Source of the DNA: an uncultured Hungatella sp.
GTDB taxonomy: Bacteria; Bacillota; Clostridia; Lachnospirales; Lachnospiraceae
Assembly (NCBI GenBank): GCA_947089145.1
Contig: CAMUJH010000014.1
Location: 19,090-83,089, forward strand
DNA length: 64,000 nt
Direction: 5' to 3'
Each line of letters opens with the position of its first letter. The stretch's first letter is position 1. The notes under the pieces are model-generated. The model was not told the DNA's origin. It made no database searches and worked only from the letters and a program-made list of their open reading frames with translations. A program made the position numbers and the translations under genes. Shown here piece after piece: positions 1 to 6,928 of this stretch.

Positions 1-141
1 GCATACAATACGCCGGAGCGGGCGGAATTTTACGGGTTTATAAGAGCCCTGGAGGCGGCCAGAGCTTCTCTGACAGGCAGCCAGAATACGCTGATTCTGC
101 CGGGGGATTCTCCTATTGCCAGGATTTTCACAGGGCAGTAG
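1..141 (+). CDS. hflC: HflC-like SPFH/band 7 protein, C-terminal end only
   Basis: Only the last 46 codons are in the window; the frame is open from base 1 to the TAG at 139-141. The tail has the pattern seen at the C-terminus of HflC (an acidic stretch followed by EFYGFIRALEAARASL, then a hydrophobic TLILPGDSP strand). HflC is a membrane-anchored SPFH protein that, with HflK, modulates the FtsH protease. The signal peptide and band 7 domain lie upstream and cannot be checked. The call rests on the tail alone. metF follows after 43 bases on the same strand. Confidence 0.6.
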   Translation, partial: AYNTPERAEFYGFIRALEAARASLTGSQNTLILPGDSPIARIFTGQ

Positions 142-184
142 GGATTTTGGGAGTACAGAAATTGGAGAACAGGAGCAGACGGAG

Positions 185-1054
185 ATGAAGATAAGAGACA
201 TATTAAGCCAGGGAAGGCCGACCCTCTCTTTTGAGGTGTTTCCTCCTAAAACGGAAGACAGATATGAAACCGTGGAGGCGGCTGCCAGAAAAATCGCAGA
301 ACTGATGCCGGATTTTATGAGCGTGACTTACGGGGCGGGAGGAGGAACCAGCCGGTATACGGTGGATATTGCCGCTGCCTTGAACAATGAGTACCAGGTG
401 CCTACATTGGCCCATTTAACATGCGTGTCCTCCACAAAAGAGCATGTCCGCCATGTTTTGCAGGAGATGAAAGATAAAGGCATCGAGAATGTGCTGGCCT
501 TGAGGGGAGATATACCTGAGGGCGGAAGGACGGCCCATGACTATCGGTATGCCTCGGAGCTGATTTCCGAGATCAAAAGCAACGGGAATTTCTGCATCGG
601 GGCCGCCTGTTACCCGGAAGGCCACGTAGAGTCTGCCAATAAGACAGAGGATATTACCTATCTGAAACAGAAGGTGGAGGCAGGCTGCGATTTTGTCACG
701 ACTCAGATGTTCTTTGATAATAATATTCTTTATAATTATCTGTACCGGATTCGGGAGAGGGGGATCACCGTGCCGGTGGTGGCAGGAATCATGCCGGTGA
801 CAAGCGCATCCCAGATTCAGAGGATCTGCCGCATGTCCGGCACGTACCTGCCGTCACGGTTTAAAGCCATCGTGGATCGGTTCGGAGACAATCCGGCGGC
901 TATGAAGCAGGCAGGCATTGCCTATGCCACGGAACAGATCATTGATCTGATTGCCAACGGGGTCAATGGAATACATATTTATTCTATGAACAAACCTGAT
1001 GTGGCGGCGCGGATACAGGAGAGCCTGTCAGAGATTCTGGGCAGGGGAAATTGA
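185..1054 (+). CDS. metF: methylenetetrahydrofolate reductase
   Basis: 289 residues, normal for the short bacterial MetF. It reduces 5,10-methylene-THF to 5-methyl-THF, the methyl donor for methionine synthase, in the cytoplasm. Family marks: LSFEVFPPKT at the N-terminus, SVTYGAGGG, LAHLTC, NVLALRGD and DFVTTQMFFD, all belonging to the FAD/folate TIM barrel. The frame is open back to 116, but ATG 185 gives the family N-terminus (MKIRDILSQ). Its natural partner metH begins at 6925, about 5.9 kb away, with unrelated genes between. A perfect hairpin follows the gene. Confidence 0.93.
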   Translation: MKIRDILSQGRPTLSFEVFPPKTEDRYETVEAAARKIAELMPDFMSVTYGAGGGTSRYTVDIAAALNNEYQVPTLAHLTCVSSTKEHVRHVLQEMKDKGIENVLALRGDIPEGGRTAHDYRYASELISEIKSNGNFCIGAACYPEGHVESANKTEDITYLKQKVEAGCDFVTTQMFFDNNILYNYLYRIRERGITVPVVAGIMPVTSASQIQRICRMSGTYLPSRFKAIVDRFGDNPAAMKQAGIAYATEQIIDLIANGVNGIHIYSMNKPDVAARIQESLSEILGRGN

Positions 1055-1075
1055 CGTCCCATTTTACAGGGCTTT

Positions 1076-1116
1076 ACGGCATGCATTATGGCTGCTTCTG
1101 CTGCGATGCATGCCGT
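1076..1116 (+). terminator. hairpin after metF
   Basis: Perfect 11-bp inverted repeat ACGGCATGCAT / ATGCATGCCGT around a 19-nt loop, 22 bases after the metF stop. The 3' side is only weakly U-rich (TTTGC), so it could be a weak terminator or an RNA-stabilising hairpin. Confidence 0.5.
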
Positions 1117-1220
1117 TTGCAATGCTGGCAAAGCGTCGACAAGGCCGGAGATTGAATAAAAATACCTAAATAATGAAAAAATAATCATATTTTTTATGGG
1201 CAAAATGCACAAAAACATAG

Positions 1221-1249
1221 TTGACATTTTTATGTCAAAGAGGTATAGT
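1221..1249 (+). promoter_or_regulatory. promoter of the fumarate-reductase-like gene, with operator-like palindrome
   Basis: TTGACA (1221-1226), 17-bp spacer, TATAGT (1244-1249). The -35 box lies inside a perfect inverted repeat TTGACAT-TTTT-ATGTCAA (1221-1238), a good candidate operator. Just after the expected start, GGCGCC-ATA-GGCGCC (1258-1272) can form a small hairpin. The gene begins about 215 bases downstream and a palindromic repeat element fills most of the 5' UTR. Confidence 0.7.
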
Positions 1250-1277
1250 AAGGGCAAGGCGCCATAGGCGCCTGACA

Positions 1278-1447
1278 ATGTACTCTCGGAATCTCTCCTG
1301 CACCTGCCTTTGCGGCTGATCTTCCGTCAGATGCACATAAATTTAACCAACGTACGTTCCATGTGTTTCATATACGCCTCATAAATTTATGAACATCCGA
1401 CAAAAATCATCTCACAAAATCAGGCCAGAGAGACTTCGAAAGCACAT
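1278..1447. repeat. repeat family B, copy 1 (long palindromic element)
   Basis: About 170 bp bounded by inverted ends related to ATGTACTCTCG / CGAGAGTACAT; the right end is slightly decayed (CGAAAGCACAT). An inner palindrome is built on ATAAATTTA / TAAATTTAT. A close second copy lies at 14072-14233. No coding capacity. It sits between a consensus promoter and its gene, so it is transcribed as 5' UTR. MITE-like or REP-like; no transposase is nearby. Confidence 0.8.
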
Positions 1448-1472
1448 AACAAAATAAGGGAGGATAGTTATA

Positions 1473-3509
1473 ATGAAGAAAAAACTATCATGTGTGGCTT
1501 CCGTGATGCTGGCAGTCAGCCTGACAGCATGTTCAGGAGGCGGACAGGAGACAACCACGGCTGCGCCGGAGACGACTGAGACAAGCGCGCCGGAGCAGAC
1601 TACCAAGGCAGCGGAGGAAGAAACTACGGCGGCGGAAGCCGGAGGACTTACGGCAGGCACGTATACCGCGTCCAAGGGCGGCATGAACGGTGATGTGACC
1701 GTAGAGGTAGTGACAGACGATTCGTCCATCGTTTCCGTAACCGTGACGGATAACCAGGAAACGCCTGGCATCGGTTCCCCACTGGTAGACGGAGTGAAAG
1801 AGGGAACAGTTCCCACGGTTTCCATTCCTGCTGCTATTGTTGAGAACCAGTCTGTTGCCGTTGACGCAGTGGCAGGAGCTACCATTACAAGCGCAGCGAT
1901 TAAGTCTGCGGTGGAAGACTGCCTGACTCAGGCGGGGGCCAATGTGGATGACTGGAAAACCGAAGTGGAGAAAGAACCGGGAAAAGAGATTGAGATGGAT
2001 GCCGACGTTATTGTAGTAGGCGGCGGCGGAGCCGGACTGGCTGCGGCTATTTCCGCATCAGAGAACGGCGCAAAGGTAATCGTAGTGGAGAAGAATGGCG
2101 CGGTAGGCGGAGATACCCTGGTCTGCGGCGCAATTTACAATAACCCGGATGAAGAGCTGCAGAGCAAGGTTGAGATGAGTGATGCGGTGAAGAAGACTCT
2201 GGAGGCAGGCATTGCAGTAGATCCTGTGGATGATGCCCACAAGGAGCTGATAAATACGGTTTCCGAAGAGTGGAAGCAGCATCAGGCTGACGGAAAGACC
2301 ACCTTGTTTGATTCGGACGCCTGGTTTACCCTTCAGACCTATAACGGCGGAGACAACGTGGCTGATCTGGAGCTGGTTAAGGTTCTGTGCGACAATGCGG
2401 TAGAAGGATATGAGTGGATCAAGGGCCTTGGCATGGAGTTTAATGACACCATCGGTCAGGGCGCAGGCTCTCTTTGGCAGAGAACCCATACCTCCACAAA
2501 GCCTATGGGCACCGGCTTTATTTCCACCTATGTGGAGAACATTGCCAAGGATGACAACATTGAGATGCTTACCTCCACGACAGCTACCGGCTTGATCCAG
2601 GATGACAGCGGACGGGTAGTAGGCGTAGAGGCAGAGGATGTTAACGGCAATACATATAAGTTCCAGGCTTCCAAAGGCGTGGTTTTGGCTACCGGCGGTT
2701 TTGCGGCCAATTCCAAGATGGTAAATGACAACAATACGACAGGAAAGTGGAATGACCTGTCCAAGGTTCCCACTACCAACCGCTTTGGCTGTTCCCAGGG
2801 CGACGGAATCCTGATGGCTCAGGACATCGGCGCAGCCCTGTATCAGATGGAGCAGATCCAGCTTCTGTATCTTGGCAACGTGAAGGACGGCGGCCTGACC
2901 AAATATCCGGCCCGCTGCGTAAACGGCACGGATCAGGAGATCTTTATCAATAAGAACGGTGAGCGCTTCGTAAGAGAAGACGGACGCCGTGACGAGATCT
3001 GTCTGCAGGTGCTGGCTCAGCCGGATGCCATGTTCTATTTCCTGGAGTCCGCAGACGGCGATTATACGGATGTTGAGACGGCGCTGACAGCAGACGGCTT
3101 TACCTTTAAGGAGATGGAGGAGCAGGGATACATTATTATTGCCGACACTCTGGAAGAGATGGCTGAGAAGCTGGGATGTGATGCAGAGACTCTTAAAGCT
3201 ACAGTAGATACGTTTAATGCTTCCGTAGACAGCGGCGAGGACGAGTTCGGCCGTACCCTTTACAGCATTAAGCTGGAGAACGGGCCGTGGGTTGCAACTC
3301 CTCGGCAGGCATGCGTTCATCATACCATGGGCGGCGTGAAGATTGATACGGAAGGCCGTGTTCTGAAAGAGGACGGAACTCCGATCGAAGGCTTGGTAGC
3401 AGCAGGCGAGATCACAGGCGGCATCCACGGAGCTAACCGTTTAGGCGGCAATGCGGTTGTTGATACGGTTGTATTTGGCAAGCTGGCAGGCGAGACGGTT
3501 ACGAAGTAA
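1473..3509 (+). CDS. FMN-binding, FAD-dependent fumarate-reductase-like lipoprotein
   Basis: 678 residues. A signal peptide ends in the lipobox LTAC (Cys20), followed by a Thr/Glu-rich linker to about residue 55. An FMN_bind domain (about 56-150) ends in the AGATIT motif, where FMN is normally attached covalently to Thr. Then comes a FAD_binding_2 flavoprotein with VVGGGGAGLAAAISA near residue 170 and a C-terminal GGNAVVDTVVFG. This is the extracytoplasmic fumarate/urocanate reductase-like family; the electron acceptor cannot be read from sequence. In Firmicutes such proteins take electrons from a membrane flavin-transfer chain, and no such partner is in the window. SD GGGAGG precedes ATG 1473. 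Its stop codon is the first base triplet of a family A repeat. Confidence 0.88.
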   Translation: MKKKLSCVASVMLAVSLTACSGGGQETTTAAPETTETSAPEQTTKAAEEETTAAEAGGLTAGTYTASKGGMNGDVTVEVVTDDSSIVSVTVTDNQETPGIGSPLVDGVKEGTVPTVSIPAAIVENQSVAVDAVAGATITSAAIKSAVEDCLTQAGANVDDWKTEVEKEPGKEIEMDADVIVVGGGGAGLAAAISASENGAKVIVVEKNGAVGGDTLVCGAIYNNPDEELQSKVEMSDAVKKTLEAGIAVDPVDDAHKELINTVSEEWKQHQADGKTTLFDSDAWFTLQTYNGGDNVADLELVKVLCDNAVEGYEWIKGLGMEFNDTIGQGAGSLWQRTHTSTKPMGTGFISTYVENIAKDDNIEMLTSTTATGLIQDDSGRVVGVEAEDVNGNTYKFQASKGVVLATGGFAANSKMVNDNNTTGKWNDLSKVPTTNRFGCSQGDGILMAQDIGAALYQMEQIQLLYLGNVKDGGLTKYPARCVNGTDQEIFINKNGERFVREDGRRDEICLQVLAQPDAMFYFLESADGDYTDVETALTADGFTFKEMEEQGYIIIADTLEEMAEKLGCDAETLKATVDTFNASVDSGEDEFGRTLYSIKLENGPWVATPRQACVHHTMGGVKIDTEGRVLKEDGTPIEGLVAAGEITGGIHGANRLGGNAVVDTVVFGKLAGETVTK

Positions 3510-3614
3510 ACCTGCATGTGCCCGGTTTGGGATGCGCCGCCGCATACGAAGGCCTGGCGGGCGCTTGACATCCCTGAACGGATGCCGCCTACTTGGCGGT
3601 GGGGCTTTCATGAT
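3507..3614 (+). repeat. repeat family A, copy 1 (mobile terminator-like element)
   Basis: About 105 bp beginning with TAAACC, where TAA is the stop codon of the preceding gene, and ending in a GCCGCC-N5-GGCGGT hairpin with a T-rich tail. Shared core words with the other copies: GCCCGG, GAAGGCCTGGCGGGCGC, GCATCC-like, and ATGCCGCCT. Most divergent of the five copies. Confidence 0.75.
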
Positions 3615-3684
3615 AAAAGGTACATGTTTTTTGTGGAAGGCAATGGGCCTATGGTAACAGGACACTTCCGCAAATAAAAAGAAT

Positions 3685-3729
3685 GCCGCAGCATGGCAAG
3701 AAAAGTCATGCTGCGGCGGTTTTGTTTTA
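3685..3729 (+). terminator. intrinsic terminator
   Basis: Perfect stem GCCGCAGCATG / CATGCTGCGGC with an 11-nt loop, followed by GGTTTTGTTTT. It lies after the family A element, giving the fumarate-reductase-like gene two successive termination signals. Confidence 0.85.
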
Positions 3730-3837
3730 GTCTTGTATATAAAGTTTTTCCCATTTTGTAGTCTGAATAGGAAATCTTTATAAAAAGAGCAAACTTCATT
3801 AGAGCTGTTAAAGAACTAAACAGACTGGAGGCGCAAT

Positions 3838-4989
3838 ATGCATCACCGTTTTTTTAAATGCCTGTCACTGGGAATTGTATTTTCTCTTATCTGCATCTTT
3901 CTATGTGCCTGCGGATATTCAAAAGAAGAGAAGGAGCGTATGGATCATATTGCAGAGCAGGGAAAGGAAAATGCAGCAGACTATATCCAAAACAAATATG
4001 GATTTGTGCCTGAGATTATGGATATAGAAGTATGTATGGAGTCAGGGGATTCTGACCCGCTTTTATGGGCAAATGGATATGTGGTAGTTTCTATGACTTA
4101 CGGGGATAAAAAGTTTCAGGTTCATATAAATGGGGAAGAGCCCAGCCAGCGGGGGAGGGACAATTTTCAGCAGGAACAGATCAGAGATGAGGCGGAAGCA
4201 TATTTTAGGGATCTGCTGGGCTATGACATATACGACATTTATTTGGAATATGAGGAAAACCAGAGGTCGGATGACTCCTTTCCATCGTGCCATGAGAAAT
4301 ATATGCTTGAAAAATCATATAGGGCCGGAGATTTTAAAAATTTTATGAAGGAATATTCTATAAACGTCAGAATTGATGACTGCGAAAATCAGGATTTAAC
4401 AGAATTGGAGAGGAATAAACCAGATGTTGTCAATTGCTTACAGCAGCATGCCAGAGAAAGTGGAATGAAAGCGATTTTAATTTCTTACAAAAGCGAAGAT
4501 GATTATCAAAAAGGTTTTGACCATGTATATGGGAGAGGGGGAGTTCTGGATTTTGGAATTTGGGCTGACGGGCTGTATATCAACTCCTATGCTGCTTTTG
4601 AGGAGGAAAATATGGATGCAGGCCGGTTCGAACAGCAGGAATATGATGGTATGATTTTTAGCTGTATTGACAAGGCGGAAGGAAATGATCTGTTGATTTC
4701 AAAGAACCGGAATAATTGGATGGAACTGGAAGAAAACAGCGGAAATCCGCTGTCAGAGGTATATTCCATAAATCGGGAGCAGTCTGGCGAAATTACGGTT
4801 TACATACCCACAGAGCGATATGGAAAAAACGTTTCTGTATTTGTTCAGTATTTTCATGAAAATGAATGGAGGCAGTATGAGAGCAATACGGATGTGACAA
4901 CAGATAAAGAATATATATTTATAACATATCAGGGTATATATGGGGGGACATTTGATTTCGCATTTTTTGATTCGCTAAAAATGGAATAG
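3838..4989 (+). CDS. lipoprotein of unknown function
   Basis: 383 residues. The N-terminus is a lipoprotein signal (FKCLSLGIVFSLICIFLCAC, acylated Cys25). The mature part is acidic with many Asp, Glu, Tyr and Asn residues and no motif I recognise. It has no close gene partner: 109 bases after the previous terminator and convergent with a GNAT gene. AT content and Ile/Asn/Lys codon use are clearly higher than in flanking genes, as in the GNAT gene beside it, suggesting both arrived together by transfer. The start is supported by SD-like GGAGGC eight bases upstream. Confidence 0.7.
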   Translation: MHHRFFKCLSLGIVFSLICIFLCACGYSKEEKERMDHIAEQGKENAADYIQNKYGFVPEIMDIEVCMESGDSDPLLWANGYVVVSMTYGDKKFQVHINGEEPSQRGRDNFQQEQIRDEAEAYFRDLLGYDIYDIYLEYEENQRSDDSFPSCHEKYMLEKSYRAGDFKNFMKEYSINVRIDDCENQDLTELERNKPDVVNCLQQHARESGMKAILISYKSEDDYQKGFDHVYGRGGVLDFGIWADGLYINSYAAFEEENMDAGRFEQQEYDGMIFSCIDKAEGNDLLISKNRNNWMELEENSGNPLSEVYSINREQSGEITVYIPTERYGKNVSVFVQYFHENEWRQYESNTDVTTDKEYIFITYQGIYGGTFDFAFFDSLKME

Positions 4990-5235
4990 TGAATTAAGAC
5001 AGGATATAAAAGAGATGCAGATAATAAAAGAGGATTATTACAGCCTGCTGGGAAATGGCACAGACCAAGTGATTGACCGTCAAATCTATTACATAGTGTC
5101 TGCCAGCAGGCCGCATATGATATGGGAATGGATTTCAGCAATTATGTTCTCCGGTTTTCCAGCCAAGACAGTATCCTCTCAAATCAAACATATACAGGCA
5201 ATGAATAGCCGCCCGTTAATCCCAAAATGTATTTC

Positions 5236-5652
5236 CTATAAAACTTTTCTGAGAAACATTTCCATAGGCTGGTCAAATGGCGTATTATTAAATACTAAGC
5301 CGCCGCAATCCACATATCCTAGTTTTCGATATAAATGTTGTGCTTGTTCATCAACCTGCGTTGAAAGCAGAGTCATTTTATAACCTTGACTTTTCATTTC
5401 ATTTTCCCAACAGATTATTGCCTGCTTTGCAAACCCCTTCCCGCGATAGTCTTCTTTGATATATATATGATTCATAAAGGGAAGATTATCCCACAAAATG
5501 CAATGCACTATGATTCCAATTCGCTGGTCTTTTTCCCATATAACATAAGCGGATTTTGTATACACCCGATTGGCATAGCCTGTATCATCAACATGCTTAT
5601 CAATACTCATTACAAACTTCTTGTCACTATCTGTTACAACCTTTATCTCCAT
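5236..5652 (-). CDS. GNAT family N-acetyltransferase
   Basis: 138 residues. Motif A of the acetyl-CoA binding site is EDYRGKGFAKQAI; the C-terminal half has AQHLYRKLGY, the usual helix-strand after motif B. It should transfer an acetyl group from acetyl-CoA to an amine; the substrate is unknown. Strong SD (GGAGG) seven bases before the ATG at 5652. It is AT-rich compared with the window and sits alone on the minus strand, in the same atypical patch as the lipoprotein at 3838. Confidence 0.85.
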   Translation of the reverse strand: MEIKVVTDSDKKFVMSIDKHVDDTGYANRVYTKSAYVIWEKDQRIGIIVHCILWDNLPFMNHIYIKEDYRGKGFAKQAIICWENEMKSQGYKMTLLSTQVDEQAQHLYRKLGYVDCGGLVFNNTPFDQPMEMFLRKVL

Positions 5653-6114
5653 ATGTTATCCTCCGCCAGCTTCTGGGTAGTGCTTTTCTTATACCAATTC
5701 ACAAATCAAATTGTCCATTTTCCGCATGAAATCCTTTTGTTCCTGCTCCGCCAAGGCTCGGTGGCAGGATTTTCGCGGCATTCTCTGTCTCCTTCAATGC
5801 GCTCAACCCCATCTGCAGGGCTCTTTTGAGCGATTTCGTCATTGTGGTTCCCAACGGTGTATGTATATATCCGTATGCGGCATACATGGCATCCCTGCAG
5901 ATGGGAAAAGCTTAAATAAGCCCCCAAATGGGCATATCCATGATTTCTTCACGCTCTGTTCAGGCTTCAGCCCCCGTTTGGCAGTGTGGCAGCGGACATC
6001 AAAGTGATAACATTTAATAACACTTTGTTGCTGTTTGTCAAGGGCTTTGGGGCATTTATTGGGATAAAATCTCTTTCAGAAAGCAGGATAACCTCATAGA
6101 TACAGCATTTTTTA
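5653..6114. other. gap with no convincing gene
   Basis: About 460 bases. Short open frames exist on both strands (for example 5706-5927 minus) but none has a good ribosome-binding site or a recognisable motif. Its composition is intermediate between the AT-rich patch and the metH region, which would fit decayed sequence at the edge of an insertion. Confidence 0.4.
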
Positions 6115-6143
6115 TTGTCATTTCATTGAACTCATAGTACAAT
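6115..6143 (+). promoter_or_regulatory. promoter of the metH module
   Basis: TTGTCA (6115-6120), 17-bp spacer, TACAAT (6138-6143). The implied leader to ATG 6242 is only about 90 bases, and I see no SAM or cobalamin riboswitch in it. Confidence 0.6.
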
Positions 6144-6241
6144 GGCAATCAGCAGTTGAAAGAATGTCTGGGAATCCAAACTGCCCAAAAGCGTGCAGGG
6201 AAGATTCACAATGGGCTTTGAATAGGCGTGGGAGGCAGACG

Positions 6242-6928
6242 ATGAATCTTGAAGAAACCTTTCGATATCTGGGATATAAAGGAAATAAGGCCGATGAACA
6301 GACGTTGAAATTGGCGGAGGAATGCTGGCAGGAGTTGGAGCAAAGAGCGGAAAAAAGATCGTGCCATCAAGAGTTCCCTCTATCCTTTCAGGACGGGAAA
6401 CTGGATATGGGATGCTTTCAGACGAAAAGCCAGGCGCTGGAGAAAAACTTAAAAGGATGCAGCCGTGTGGTACTGTTTGCGGCTACCCTGGGGGTTCAGG
6501 CAGATAACCTGATTCGCAGATACAGCCATGTGCAGATTAGCAGGGCCGTGGTAATGCAGGCGGCAGCGGCAGCTATGCTTGAGGATTATTGTGATCAGGT
6601 TAATCAGGAAATACGACAGGAATATGAAAAGAAAGGCTTGTATCTGCGGCCCCGCTTCAGCCCGGGATACGGGGACTTTTCCCTGAACTGCCAGCCGGCG
6701 CTTATAAGGGGGCTGGAGGCAGGGAAGCGTATAGGCATCACCCTGACAGACAGTCTGCTGATGATGCCGTCGAAATCGGTGACAGCGGTCATAGGGGTCA
6801 GCCCGGCCCCGGCAAAGAGGAACTGGAATGGACAGATTCAAGCTGTTTCGGATGGGAGCAGACAGAATACAAAAGGATGCGCAGCATGCAATAAGACAGA
6901 TTGTCTTTATAGGAGGGAAAACATATGA
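6242..6928 (+). CDS. MetH reactivation-domain protein (stand-alone)
   Basis: 228 residues from ATG 6242, chosen for its SD (GGGAGG) and because the upstream codons from 6164 are Cys/Arg-rich and unlike the family. Resembles the C-terminal activation domain of cobalamin-dependent methionine synthase, which binds S-adenosylmethionine and supports reductive methylation of oxidised cob(II)alamin. Marks: FAATLGVQADNLIRRY and the RFSPGYGDFSL segment with RxxPGY-type SAM binding. The C-terminus carries a short Cys cluster (CAACNKTDC). It overlaps metH by 4 bases (ATGA), so the two are translationally coupled; together they replace the single long MetH of other bacteria. Confidence 0.9.
   Translation: MNLEETFRYLGYKGNKADEQTLKLAEECWQELEQRAEKRSCHQEFPLSFQDGKLDMGCFQTKSQALEKNLKGCSRVVLFAATLGVQADNLIRRYSHVQISRAVVMQAAAAAMLEDYCDQVNQEIRQEYEKKGLYLRPRFSPGYGDFSLNCQPALIRGLEAGKRIGITLTDSLLMMPSKSVTAVIGVSPAPAKRNWNGQIQAVSDGSRQNTKGCAACNKTDCLYRRENI

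Noticed and set aside
2058-3428. 456-codon open frame on the minus strand
   Set aside because: Lies fully inside the well-supported fumarate-reductase-like gene; no SD, no family motif; a shadow of the coding strand.
5015-5383. 122-codon frame after the unknown lipoprotein
   Set aside because: No SD, no recognisable motif, and its second half is antisense to the GNAT gene.
5706-5927. Minus-strand frame with a tidy C-terminus in the gap before the metH module
   Set aside because: No ribosome-binding site, several overlapping alternatives and no family; possibly a gene remnant, but not supportable.
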